From assembly GCF_018219155.1 (NCBI RefSeq), contig NZ_CP056123.1, positions 3,481,505 to 3,545,504 of the forward strand: a DNA stretch of 64,000 bases, in the 5' to 3' direction. The DNA is from Moritella sp. 24 (GTDB lineage Bacteria > Pseudomonadota > Gammaproteobacteria > Enterobacterales > Moritellaceae). A program made the translations under genes and the position numbers. Of the stretch, positions 19,950-28,864 are shown in pieces (the first letter of the stretch is position 1; every line of letters starts with the position of its first letter). The notes beneath the pieces were generated by a model. That model was not told where the DNA came from, did no database searches, and worked only from the letters and a program-made list of their open reading frames with translations.

Positions 19950-20678
19950 ATGCCCATCTATTTACCAGAACTCAATCAAGACTTAACACAGTTTCCACCC
20001 GTTAGCACCGCGCTCATAGACCCTGATGGTTTACTTGCCATGGGTGGTGATCTTACCCCTGTACGCCTGCTCAATGCGTATCAACGCGGTATCTTCCCTT
20101 GGTTTGAAGAAGACCAACCTATTTTATGGTGGTCTCCTAGCCAACGAATGGTATTAACGCCCGGTGAAATGTATGTTTCGCGCAGTTTACGCAAATCTTA
20201 TCGCCGTAGCGGATTTACCCTTTCGATCAATCGTGCATTTAAAGATGTGATTGCAGCATGTGCAGCACCACGAGATTACGCCTGTGATACGTGGATAACA
20301 GGCACCATGCAAGATGCCTATTTACAACTCCATAAAATGGGTTTCGCTCAGTCTGTCGAAGTATGGCAAGGTGAACAATTAGTTGGCGGTTTATATGGCT
20401 TGTATATTGGCAATATATTCTGTGGTGAATCTATGTTTCATACCGTAACAGATGCGTCTAAAATCGCGTTTATTGGCCTGCAGCAGCATCTTATTAACAT
20501 TGGCTGCAAGCTCATTGATTGCCAACTACACAATGAACACCTTGCATCACTTGGCGCAAAAGAAATTAGCCGTGAAGCATTCATCAAACAACTAGGTACG
20601 CCCTGTGCAGCGACAAACCAACAACAATGGCAACCTCAAACGCTTGTATTAGACTTAATAAATAAGGCAAATACATAG
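19950..20678 (+). CDS. aat: Leucyl/phenylalanyl-tRNA--protein transferase
   Basis: 242 residues. It has the family features LIDPDGLLAMGGDLTPVRLLNAYQRGIFPWF, WWSPSQRMVL and GGLYGLYIGNIFCGESMF of the GNAT-fold L/F transferase. It adds Leu or Phe to proteins with N-terminal Lys or Arg, making them ClpS/ClpAP substrates. It begins 16 bases after the trxB terminator and lies 11 bases before bpt, with which it is probably cotranscribed. Confidence 0.96.
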   Translation: MPIYLPELNQDLTQFPPVSTALIDPDGLLAMGGDLTPVRLLNAYQRGIFPWFEEDQPILWWSPSQRMVLTPGEMYVSRSLRKSYRRSGFTLSINRAFKDVIAACAAPRDYACDTWITGTMQDAYLQLHKMGFAQSVEVWQGEQLVGGLYGLYIGNIFCGESMFHTVTDASKIAFIGLQQHLINIGCKLIDCQLHNEHLASLGAKEISREAFIKQLGTPCAATNQQQWQPQTLVLDLINKANT

Positions 20679-20689
20679 GAAATGAGCAT

Positions 20690-21373
20690 ATGATTAAAGT
20701 CGCCTTAACACCCCCGATGCCTTGTAATTATCTTGATGAACAACAAGAGCAAATATTAGTTGTCCAAGATGATGAATTACATAATCAAGCTGGCTATGAA
20801 GTCTTATTATTAAATGGCTTTCGTCGTAGCGGTAATGATGTATACCGACCACATTGTCAAACTTGTCAGGCGTGTCAATCAATTCGTATTGATGCGCAAT
20901 TATTTAAGCCAAGTAAAAGTCAGAAGCGTTTACTTAATAAAAATAAACAAATTGAAATGCGGGTTAGTCACCAACCGCAAGCGAATTACTATCCGTTATA
21001 CGAGCGTTATATTAATACGCTACACAGTGATGGGGCTATGTTTCCTGCCAGCCTATCCCAATATGAAGGGTTCATCACGAGCGCATGGTTAACACCAACC
21101 TTTATCGAGTTTTATCTAGATAACAATTTGATTGCGGTCGCTGTCACTGATGTGATGGCCGATAGCATGAGTGCGATGTATTGTTTTTACGATCCAGACC
21201 ATCTACAGAGTTCCCTCGGTACCTATGCGATTTTACAGCAGCTTGCTTTAACAAAATCAACAGGGAAAAAGTGGCTTTATCTCGGCTATCAAATAGATTT
21301 ATGCAACAAGATGAACTACAAGGTCAAATTTAACCCACACGAGCGCTTAATAGCAGGAAAGTGGCAAGGTTAA
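20690..21373 (+). CDS. bpt: Aspartate/glutamate leucyltransferase Bpt
   Basis: 227 residues. It is the bacterial ATE-related transferase: the N-terminal cysteine-rich part (PCNYL, CQTCQACQSIRID), GFRRSG, and the C-terminal GNAT-like region with MYCFYDPD and YLGYQIDLCNKMNYK match the family. Bpt puts Leu on proteins with N-terminal Asp or Glu, extending the N-end rule beyond Aat. TAGGAAATGAGCAT precedes the ATG, giving a good ribosome site. It sits between aat and infA; clpS and clpA are not in this window. Confidence 0.93.
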   Translation: MIKVALTPPMPCNYLDEQQEQILVVQDDELHNQAGYEVLLLNGFRRSGNDVYRPHCQTCQACQSIRIDAQLFKPSKSQKRLLNKNKQIEMRVSHQPQANYYPLYERYINTLHSDGAMFPASLSQYEGFITSAWLTPTFIEFYLDNNLIAVAVTDVMADSMSAMYCFYDPDHLQSSLGTYAILQQLALTKSTGKKWLYLGYQIDLCNKMNYKVKFNPHERLIAGKWQG

Positions 21374-21492
21374 TTCTGGTTAAGAGTCAATAATAAAGCG
21401 TTTTGCAAATAAAACGTAAATATCTTATCTATAATATATACAGACCAGTGTAAATCTGGCATCATCTTGCGGTCAAATATAGCTATAATTAA

Positions 21493-21726
<234 letters not shown>

Positions 21727-21737
21727 TCACGAGCCTC

Positions 21738-21769
21738 TAAAAAAACCAGCGTAAGGCTGGTTTTTTTAG
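21738..21769. terminator. Terminator of infA (also faces yeaC)
   Basis: AAAAAACCAGC pairs with GCTGGTTTTTT around a 5-base loop with long A and T runs. It lies between the convergent infA and yeaC. Confidence 0.9.
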
Positions 21770-21795
21770 GTCTACAGTTTATTCCATTCTACAAA

Positions 21796-22086
21796 CTACT
21801 CTACATCAACGCGTAAAATCTCTTCTTCCTGCGCTGCTTTTTTCTCTCTAAATTGCTTTTTTAGCTCTGCTTTTTTCAACATGGCGATCTCACCGTCCGT
21901 GCCAATCGTAAAATGTTCTGGTTCAGTATTAAATCGTGACTGATATAGCATCACAGCTTGCAGTGAGCTATCTTTCTGTGCCTGCGTTAATACGACACCA
22001 TTTTCCCACTTGCCTAGCTCTACGGCCGTTTTAAGCTTCTCATACACTTCTGGAGTCATGCTCTCAAGTAACTTTTCAACTGACAT
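21796..22086 (-). CDS. yeaC: YeaC-like protein (DUF1315)
   Basis: 96 residues. MTPEVYEKLKTAVELGKWENGVVLTQAQKDSSLQAVMLYQ matches the DUF1315 core of E. coli YeaC (MTPEVYQRLSTAVELGKW). The C-terminal third is charged and probably helical. No function is established for the family. In E. coli yeaC lies close to gapA and yeaD. Here gapA and yeaD are also close (26.8-28.8 kb), so the neighbourhood is partly conserved. Confidence 0.82.
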   Translation of the reverse strand: MSVEKLLESMTPEVYEKLKTAVELGKWENGVVLTQAQKDSSLQAVMLYQSRFNTEPEHFTIGTDGEIAMLKKAELKKQFREKKAAQEEEILRVDVE

Positions 22087-22252
22087 ATCTACGTCCTTGG
22101 TTTAATACTCAGGGTTTATCCCTGTAAAATAATATAGCAACCCTACTATAAATACACCGAGAGTTAAACTATAACCAAGTACAACGGACTGATTCAGTAT
22201 TATCATTACGCGTACCCGCTCGGTATAAATCGTTCAGTTTGCCGCAAACAAA

Positions 22253-22276
22253 AAAGGAAGCCAATTGGCTTCCTTT
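22253..22276 (-). terminator. Terminator of the long GAPDH gene
   Basis: AAAGGAAGCC pairs with GGCTTCCTTT around an AATT centre (a perfect 24-base palindrome), followed on the minus strand by a T run. It lies 36 bases after the stop. Confidence 0.83.
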
Positions 22277-22312
22277 ATAGTTATCTTATCGATAGTTTAA
22301 AACACGCTTTGC

Positions 22313-23740
22313 TTATGCAAATTCATGCATATCGATGCCAGCCATTTTTTGCATTACGCGTAATACTTGGCAGCTATAACCAAACTCATTATCATACCAA
22401 ACGTATAATATTGCGCGGTTACCTTCAGCAATCGTTGCTAATGAATCAACGATACCAGAGAAACGACTACCAACCATATCTGTTGATACTAATTCTTTAG
22501 ATGTACTGAAATCGATTTGATTATGCAGTGGTGAACTTAACGACATTTCTTGTAAATAGCTGTTTAGAGATTCTCTTTCAACTTCTTTATCAAGGTTCAA
22601 GTTAATGATAGCCATTGATACATTCGGCGTTGGTACACGAATAGCGTTACCAGTCAGCTTACCTTTTAACTCAGGTAGTGCTTTTGCTACAGCAGATGCT
22701 GCGCCTGTTGACGTTAGTACCATGTTCATTGCAGCGCCACGGCCACGACGATCACCTTTGTGGAAGTTATCAATCAAGTTTTGATCATTGGTATATGAAT
22801 GCACAGTCTCTACGTGACCGTTCGCAATACCGTATGCATCTTGAATTGTTTTCAATACTGGCGTGATTGCATTCGTTGTACAACTTGCTGCAGATACAAT
22901 GTTATCTTCAGGTAGAATGTCAGTATGGTTAACACCGTAAACGATGTTTTTAATGTCGCCTTTACCCGGAGCTGTCAGTAATACTTTTGCAGCACCAGGC
23001 GCTTTTAAATGCAGACCTAGGCCATCAGTATCACGCCAGATACCCGTATTATCGACTACGAGTGCGTTGTGAATGCCGTGTGCAGCGTAATCGATTTGAT
23101 CAGGACCGTTTGAATAAAGGATCTTGATATAAGTACCGTTAGCAATGATTGCATTGTTTTCTTCATCAATATCAATCGTGCCATTGAACTGGCCATGTAC
23201 TGAATCACGGCGTAATAAAGATGCACGTTTTTCAATATCACCAGGACCGCCACGTACAACAATTGCACGTAAACGTAATAAGTTGCTCTCACCTGTTTTA
23301 TCAACAAGTAGGCGTGCTAGTAAGCGACCAATACGACCAAAACCGTATAGTACAACATCACGAGGTTCAGTTTGAGTATCGTTATTTAATGCAGGTGCTA
23401 ATTCAGCACCTAAGAATGCTTCGATACCTGTCGTGTCAGCATTTTCAGCCCAGTAGCGTACAGCTAAACGGCCTATATCAATTTGAGCATTACTAATAGG
23501 TAATTCACTGATCACTTGCAGTAGTGGGAAAGTTTCAGTGAAACGTAACATACGTCCTTCATGACGTTTAACTACGCGATGTGCTTTTTGGAGATCAATT
23601 GCTGTTGCGTTTTGTAATGGACGACCATAGATTAAAACTTCTACGCCTTTATTACGGTACAATTTTCCTAACAACGGTAGCATAGATTCTGCGAGTTCTT
23701 GGCTTTCTTGCCAGTTCAATAAATGACTTTCAGATGGCAT
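22313..23740 (-). CDS. Long-form glyceraldehyde-3-phosphate dehydrogenase (GAPDH family, N-terminal extension)
   Basis: 475 residues: about 126 N-terminal helical residues without a recognised domain, then a GAPDH with GFGRIG at 133-138, the catalytic SAASCTTN with C287, H314, and a C-terminal WYDNEFGYSCQVLR. The residue that normally selects NAD (Asp in AIND) is replaced in AIVVRGG, so NADP preference is possible; that is an inference. Similar 470-480 residue forms occur next to or alongside ordinary gap genes in Vibrio and Shewanella. It might serve gluconeogenesis while the 337-residue enzyme at 26798 serves glycolysis. Monocistronic, with its own terminator. Confidence 0.88.
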   Translation of the reverse strand: MPSESHLLNWQESQELAESMLPLLGKLYRNKGVEVLIYGRPLQNATAIDLQKAHRVVKRHEGRMLRFTETFPLLQVISELPISNAQIDIGRLAVRYWAENADTTGIEAFLGAELAPALNNDTQTEPRDVVLYGFGRIGRLLARLLVDKTGESNLLRLRAIVVRGGPGDIEKRASLLRRDSVHGQFNGTIDIDEENNAIIANGTYIKILYSNGPDQIDYAAHGIHNALVVDNTGIWRDTDGLGLHLKAPGAAKVLLTAPGKGDIKNIVYGVNHTDILPEDNIVSAASCTTNAITPVLKTIQDAYGIANGHVETVHSYTNDQNLIDNFHKGDRRGRGAAMNMVLTSTGAASAVAKALPELKGKLTGNAIRVPTPNVSMAIINLNLDKEVERESLNSYLQEMSLSSPLHNQIDFSTSKELVSTDMVGSRFSGIVDSLATIAEGNRAILYVWYDNEFGYSCQVLRVMQKMAGIDMHEFA

Positions 23741-24104
23741 CTTTTTTCCCTTTTAATCACAACTACATTTAAGAAACATTAAAACAACAGCCACTTAACT
23801 AAAGACTGGTTTTTAATCAATTTGATAAGGTAATCATACAAAAATAACCGTTAACTTGCCAATTAATCATGTGAATTAGGTGCATTTTTACTTTTAAGGT
23901 TTCATTCAAAACACAAATTTTTAACAATGAAAATGGTTCTACCTTTAGTTTTTGTGCTTGCTCACTTTGTGACCGAGACGCCAACGATGTAAATCAACCG
24001 TGATAAGGATAGCTTGAGCCACACAACTTATTTAAAAAGACAGGTTAGACACTATTACTCATTCTGTGATAGGGTTTCGAAATCACTCTTTTAGTCTTCT
24101 TTTT
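23741..24104. other. 364-bp divergent intergenic region
   Basis: Separates the long GAPDH gene from the DUF2989 lipoprotein. AT-rich, with no convincing gene, palindrome or RNA. It must carry both promoters. Confidence 0.45.
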
Positions 24105-24938
24105 ATGTATTCTGTCGTTTCTATTAACCGCTTAATTTCGGTATTTATCCTGTCTATTTTATTGAGCGCTTGTGGAGATCAAGACCCTGTAGTCGTCATA
24201 TGCGAAAACGATAACGCGATTTGCCAAGATTTAAACACAGATAAATGGTGTCAAAAAGAAAGAGATGCACTCATCATCGCCCGCTTTGATTCGACAAAAA
24301 GCAGCACTGAGCAAAATCAATATGCTCTATTAACATCGCTAAATGAATATCAAGAATGCATTAAAATAGCCGCGCTTATTGAACCAAGACAATACCCCGA
24401 ATTAAAAGCGCAACGTGTGGCAGCCATGCTCAGTACTTACGATGAATTATTAGCAGTAGAAAAAGAAACGCTCACCAGCAATGATCCTTATATCCTCAAT
24501 TATCATTGGGTATCACATAATAATGAAGAGGCTAAACAGCGCTTCATCGCGTTATCTAAAAAACAAACGTTCAATGACCCAGCCCTCTACTTTGCGCTTG
24601 CGAACATCTATGACAACAACGTTAATAAAGCGATAGAGAATCTCTTAAAGGGAATTAGTCTGCTTGATGAAAAGACCGAAATGACAACAAAGTTATTGTA
24701 TGGATTAATCACAGCATATATGTATGAAAGAGATTATAAGCAGGCTTATCTATGGTCACATGTGGCTATCATTTTAAAGGTGGAAAATATAAACCTGACA
24801 CTCTTTAACCGAAATAAAATAGCAGGCAGAGATAAAACGCGTTTAGAACACTTGGCAGAGAGGATTGCCGAGCAAATCGAAGAGCAGACATTTACTGCAG
24901 AGAGCTATCAATATTCACTCTCCGCAGCCAGATTATAA
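24105..24938 (+). CDS. DUF2989-type lipoprotein
   Basis: From the ATG at 24105 the protein (277 aa) starts MYSVVSINRLISVFILSILLSACG, a lipoprotein signal with the lipobox Cys at residue 23. The next residue is Gly, so sorting to the outer membrane is likely. The mature part has ICENDNAICQDLNTDKWCQKER, paired cysteines seen in DUF2989 proteins of Shewanella and Vibrio, then mostly helical repeats resembling a TPR-like fold. Function unknown. An in-frame ATG 13 codons earlier (24066) would give a less typical signal. It converges on the MalQ-like gene. Confidence 0.72.
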   Translation: MYSVVSINRLISVFILSILLSACGDQDPVVVICENDNAICQDLNTDKWCQKERDALIIARFDSTKSSTEQNQYALLTSLNEYQECIKIAALIEPRQYPELKAQRVAAMLSTYDELLAVEKETLTSNDPYILNYHWVSHNNEEAKQRFIALSKKQTFNDPALYFALANIYDNNVNKAIENLLKGISLLDEKTEMTTKLLYGLITAYMYERDYKQAYLWSHVAIILKVENINLTLFNRNKIAGRDKTRLEHLAERIAEQIEEQTFTAESYQYSLSAARL

Positions 24939-24973
24939 CGGCTAATTAACCCGTTATTTATATAAGCCTATCG

Positions 24974-26287
24974 TTATACCGATAATGCGTTTAGGCCACG
25001 CGCTTGTAGATAATCGGTAAGTTCTGTCGGTAGCTCGTCATCAGCTTGATAATAACAAGCACACGCATGACGTTCACAACTCAATAAGATAATACTCAAC
25101 AATTCATTAAACTCATGGTTCTGCCAGATACCTGCATCACCCAGCGTTAGCCATTCCTGCATGAATGATAATGGTTGAGTAAGGACAATACCTGCTGATT
25201 GTACCGCAGTAAAATCAATCAATGCGCGGAAAGCCGCATAGTTATCTTGACGAAGCTGATAACTATTAATGCCTTTTTTAGCAACCGTGTCTGACTCACC
25301 CAGTACCACAAGGCTATTAGCCAATTGGTAATCTGCAAGTAACCAAGCTGCAAATGAGTCTGCATGCGTTGGATTATACGCGAAGTCAACCTGACGTAAC
25401 GATGACGTACCCTGATCTTGGTTCGTCAGCGCGAATAACCATAAATAAAATTCACAGCTATCACGATTTGCATCTTGCCATTCCACAGTTTGCGCTTCTT
25501 TATAGCTACAAGTCGTGTCAGCACTCACATAAGCTGTTAAGTATTGCGCTAAATTAACTTGATATAGTTCAGCAGCGGCAACTGTTTTTTCCAGCTGTTG
25601 TACAAATTCACCCTTTTCTTTCTCAGCATTAAAATAGCACTGTAGTTGTGCGATTTTCGCATCAATAGCAAGATCGGTTTCAACCAGTGTTGGTAAACAC
25701 GTTTTCGCTTGAGTAAATAATTGTGCCAATAGCATATCTGTAGCTGGTAATGCAGCTGTCGCTATCGATTTCTCATTCGCGATAATAGCCGTCAAACTTG
25801 CAGGCGGATTAACTACCCATGTCGTACCTAATGGTTCTTCACTACCTTGGTCAAGAATAACCAATTGATAAGCACCAACAGCAAGCGGTTGCTCTAAGCT
25901 AATTTGATAGCTCTGCATTTCCATATCATGTAAATGATAAATACCGTTTAGCGACCATTCAATTGGGGTAAACTCGCCCGTTTCAATAACAACGTGGTTT
26001 GATCGGATTTCCCAAATTAAATCTTCAGTCACAAACTCAATAGGAAGATGCAGATCAAATTGAATCATTGTCGATTCATCAGCAATAATCGCAGGCGGTA
26101 ACGCATGTAACCAAAATTGCTTAACTTCTTCTTCTAATTTTGCGTCTAGCTCATCAGCAAAACCAAAGTCAGCCAGTGCTTGTGCAATTAACGTCGTCGG
26201 TAATGCTTGTTCATCGCCATTGGCGTTTAATTCAGTACAGCTAAGACCGACCATTTGGCCTAATTGCAGAATATGTTGTGCTGTCAT
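24974..26287 (-). CDS. MalQ-like protein, degenerate (4-alpha-glucanotransferase relative?)
   Basis: 437 residues, no signal peptide, acidic. The N-terminus (LGQMVGLSCTELNANGDEQALPTTLIAQALADFGF) resembles the start of amylomaltases. A later stretch (LVVLGESDTVAKKGINSYQL, then NYAAFRALIDFTAVQSAGIVLTQPLSFMQEW) looks like the MalQ GEDLG and RIDHVMGL regions. However, the protein is about 280 residues shorter than MalQ (about 720), and the catalytic Asp/Glu motifs are not visible. If the relation is right it has lost glucanotransferase activity and may bind glycans or regulate. The family call is tentative; the gene itself is intact and well formed. Confidence 0.4.
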   Translation of the reverse strand: MTAQHILQLGQMVGLSCTELNANGDEQALPTTLIAQALADFGFADELDAKLEEEVKQFWLHALPPAIIADESTMIQFDLHLPIEFVTEDLIWEIRSNHVVIETGEFTPIEWSLNGIYHLHDMEMQSYQISLEQPLAVGAYQLVILDQGSEEPLGTTWVVNPPASLTAIIANEKSIATAALPATDMLLAQLFTQAKTCLPTLVETDLAIDAKIAQLQCYFNAEKEKGEFVQQLEKTVAAAELYQVNLAQYLTAYVSADTTCSYKEAQTVEWQDANRDSCEFYLWLFALTNQDQGTSSLRQVDFAYNPTHADSFAAWLLADYQLANSLVVLGESDTVAKKGINSYQLRQDNYAAFRALIDFTAVQSAGIVLTQPLSFMQEWLTLGDAGIWQNHEFNELLSIILLSCERHACACYYQADDELPTELTDYLQARGLNALSV

Positions 26288-26660
26288 TTGACACCTTAAA
26301 TAATAAACCTAGCGCTATTATACCCTATCAATACCAAGATGCGAGGTCACGCCGTATGACAACAAACTTGTTTCATGGGTTTTCAATCACACTTGTCTAT
26401 ACTCCACTTAATCAAATATTCATAATTTAACTGTATTATTCAAACAAATGAATATTGATTTATAACACAAATTTGAAAAACCGATATAAATAAGACACTT
26501 AGTCAATATTTACAACAGCGACAAATGATACTAAAGAACATACTTGAAAAAGTTAATACCAATATAGCGACTAAAAGCACTAATTTGTGATCTCGGTTAT
26601 TTACTTTTCGTAATAAACAATACAAAAAAACGAATTAAAGTGACCTAAATCAGCTAATTT

Positions 26661-26674
26661 TCGTAAATTTGCAA
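26661..26674. promoter_or_regulatory. Imperfect copy of a gapA-upstream palindrome
   Basis: TCGTAAATTTGCAA, 12 of 14 bases matching the perfect palindrome at 26732. The centres are 71 bases apart, about seven helical turns. Confidence 0.35.
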
Positions 26675-26731
26675 CATTTTGTGATTCAACTCATACATTT
26701 TGGTATTTATTCTTGTCTTTCTATCAAAATC

Positions 26732-26745
26732 TTGTAAATTTACAA
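26732..26745. promoter_or_regulatory. Perfect 14-bp palindrome upstream of gapA
   Basis: TTGTAAATTTACAA reads the same on both strands and lies about 52 bases before the gapA ATG, a usual place for an operator near the promoter. The binding protein is unknown. Confidence 0.4.
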
Positions 26746-26797
26746 CCAAGCAAGATTATTAATTCAAACTTACATTTAAATTTAATGGGTACAAGTT

Positions 26798-27811
26798 ATG
26801 ACAATTAAAGTAGCAATCAATGGTTATGGTCGAATCGGCAGAAACGTACTTCGTGCATTCTACGAAGGTGGTAAAGAACAAGATCTAGAAATCGTTGCAA
26901 TCAACGATCTAGGTGATTCAAAAATCAACGCTCACCTAACTAAATATGATACTGCACACGGTCGTTTCCCTGGTACTGTTGATTTTGATGCTGAAGCACT
27001 AATCATCAACGGCGACCGTATCAAGACTTTCTCAGAACGTAATCCAAAAGACCTACCTTGGGGTGAGTTAGAAGTTGACGTAGTTCTAGAATGTACTGGT
27101 ATCTTCGCTAGTAAAGAAGCTTGTCAAGCACACATTGACGGCGGCGCTAAGAAAGTTCTTATCTCTGCACCTGGTAAAAATGTAGATGCAACAATCGTTT
27201 ACGGTGTTAACCAAGACGAAATCACTGCAGACATGACTGTTGTTTCAAACGCTTCATGTACTACTAACTGCCTAGCTCCAATTGCTAAAATCTTAAACGA
27301 CAACGTTGGTATCGTTAACGGCATGATGACTACTATCCATGCTTACACAAATGACCAACGTCTATCAGATGTTTATCACTCAGATCTATACCGCGCACGT
27401 GCTGCGGCAATGAACATGATCCCAACAAGCACTGGCGCAGCTGCTGCTGTTGGCCTAGTAGTTCCTGAACTACAAGGTAAATTCCAAGGTATGGCGGTAC
27501 GTGTACCAACTATCAACGTATCTCTAGTTGACCTTACTTTTGAAGCTGGCCGTGATACTTCTGCTGAAGAAATCAACCAACTTATCACTGATGCAGTAGC
27601 TGCGGATCCAATCCTAGCGCGTGCACTAGCTGTTAACAACGAACCACTAGTTTCTATCGACTTCAACCACGATGCACACACATCTAACTTTGATGCGACT
27701 CAAACTAAAGTTCAAGGTAAACTTGTTAAAGTTATGTCTTGGTACGACAATGAGTGGGGCTTCTCTAACCGTATGTTAGATAACGCTATCCTACTTATGA
27801 GCGCTAAATAA
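26798..27811 (+). CDS. gapA: Glyceraldehyde-3-phosphate dehydrogenase, type I
   Basis: 337 residues. It has the Rossmann motif NGYGRIGRN at 8-16, NAD-selecting D37 in AINDLGD, catalytic C154 in SNASCTTN and H181 in TIHAYTNDQ, and the C-terminal [14 protein letters not shown]. It is the glycolytic enzyme oxidising glyceraldehyde-3-phosphate to 1,3-bisphosphoglycerate. Codon use looks strongly biased (GGT, GAA, CTA runs), as expected of a highly expressed gene. Erythrose-4-phosphate dehydrogenase (Epd) is less likely, because HAYTNDQ and [10 protein letters not shown] are GAPDH-like. It is followed by a terminator and yeaD, as in E. coli. Confidence 0.93.
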   Translation: MTIKVAINGYGRIGRNVLRAFYEGGKEQDLEIVAINDLGDSKINAHLTKYDTAHGRFPGTVDFDAEALIINGDRIKTFSERNPKDLPWGELEVDVVLECTGIFASKEACQAHIDGGAKKVLISAPGKNVDATIVYGVNQDEITADMTVVSNASCTTNCLAPIAKILNDNVGIVNGMMTTIHAYTNDQRLSDVYHSDLYRARAAAMNMIPTSTGAAAAVGLVVPELQGKFQGMAVRVPTINVSLVDLTFEAGRDTSAEEINQLITDAVAADPILARALAVNNEPLVSIDFNHDAHTSNFDATQTKVQGKLVKVMSWYDNEWGFSNRMLDNAILLMSAK

Positions 27812-27855
27812 TCAAACTTGATTAATAATTCAAACTAAATTGGATTATAATGCTA

Positions 27856-27880
27856 AAGGCGACCATTGGGTCGCCTTTTC
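27856..27880 (+). terminator. Terminator of gapA
   Basis: AAAGGCGACC pairs with GGGTCGCCTTT around a short loop, followed by a T run. It lies 45 bases after the gapA stop and just before yeaD. Confidence 0.85.
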
Positions 27881-27895
27881 TATGTTGAGGATTTT

Positions 27896-28783
27896 ATGTC
27901 ATATCTCGATACAATAACTGAAGAAATAAAGTTAACCGAACATATTAACCTTATCACCAGCAATGGTCTTAAATACCTGAGTATTGCTCACCCCAAAGCA
28001 ACTGCAAGTATCAGCCTGTTTGGCGCTCACCTATTAAGCTTCACTCCAACTAACTCAGCACCTGTAATATGGATGAGTGATGATGCTATTTTCAATGGTG
28101 TGAAAGCGATTCGTGGTGGTGTTCCTATTTGCTGGCCTTGGTTTGGCCCTGCAAAAGAGAGCCCGACAGTACAACCCCTTGCGAAAACACAAGAATACCC
28201 ATCTCATGGTTTTGCACGTAATAGCCACTGGCAATTGCTGAGCAGCCAAAGTAATGATGACAGTTGTCTTATTCGTCTACAGTTGACCGATAGCCCAGAA
28301 AGTAAAAGATTATGGCCGCACAGCTTTAACCTTATTGCTGAGTTCATTATCAGCGATACCCTAACGATAAACCTGACAACCTATAACACAGGCAATGATA
28401 ATTTTGATTATAGTAGTGCATTACACAGCTATTTCCAAATCTCACACCCTGATGCTGTATCCGTTGATGGATTAGATCAAAGCACACAAACACCACGCAC
28501 ACTAACAGGCGAAGTTGATATTGTGTGTGAAAACCCAAGCGCAACGATTGCACTGCATGATGAGCAACTTCAACATACGATTAATATCGAAAATGAAGGT
28601 AATAATGTCATGGTTGTTTGGAACCCTTGGGAATCTGGTGCAAAAGCATTTGCAGATATGCCTGATGATGGTTATAAAACCATGTTCTGTTTAGAACCGA
28701 CAATCATAGGTAAAAAAGCGGTAACAGTGACGGCTGGACACAGTCATACACTCACAACAACGTTAAGTGTAACACCCCGCTAA
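27896..28783 (+). CDS. yeaD: Glucose-6-phosphate 1-epimerase (YeaD-type mutarotase)
   Basis: 295 residues from the ATG at 27896 (E. coli YeaD 294). Aldose-1-epimerase fold motifs GAHLLSF, IRGGVPICWPWFGP, SHGFARNSHW (His) and MFCLEPT (catalytic Glu) are all present. It interconverts alpha and beta anomers of hexose-6-phosphates in the cytoplasm. GAGGATTTT is a good ribosome site for this ATG. A longer frame starting with TTG at 27866 would run through the gapA terminator and is rejected. gapA-yeaD adjacency is conserved. Confidence 0.92.
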   Translation: MSYLDTITEEIKLTEHINLITSNGLKYLSIAHPKATASISLFGAHLLSFTPTNSAPVIWMSDDAIFNGVKAIRGGVPICWPWFGPAKESPTVQPLAKTQEYPSHGFARNSHWQLLSSQSNDDSCLIRLQLTDSPESKRLWPHSFNLIAEFIISDTLTINLTTYNTGNDNFDYSSALHSYFQISHPDAVSVDGLDQSTQTPRTLTGEVDIVCENPSATIALHDEQLQHTINIENEGNNVMVVWNPWESGAKAFADMPDDGYKTMFCLEPTIIGKKAVTVTAGHSHTLTTTLSVTPR

Positions 28784-28864
28784 TGTATGTAATTTCAAGA
28801 TGAACATCTGATGTATAACACAGTGCTCATCTTGAAATAATTACACGCTATTTTAATCATGTCA

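Larger units (their letters stand above)
26288..26797. other. 510-bp intergenic region upstream of gapA
   Basis: Long AT-rich leader with no supported gene. It holds two related 14-bp inverted repeats (26661 and 26732) and a weak CRP-like TGTGATTCAACTCATA at 26680. The length and structure suggest complex control of gapA. Confidence 0.5.

Noticed and set aside
26732-26745. HexR operator upstream of gapA
   Set aside because: The half-sites are separated by too few bases compared with the known HexR palindrome; listed instead as an unassigned palindrome.
27866-27895. Extended start of yeaD at TTG 27866
   Set aside because: It would translate through the gapA terminator; the ATG at 27896 has a proper ribosome site and matches the family length.
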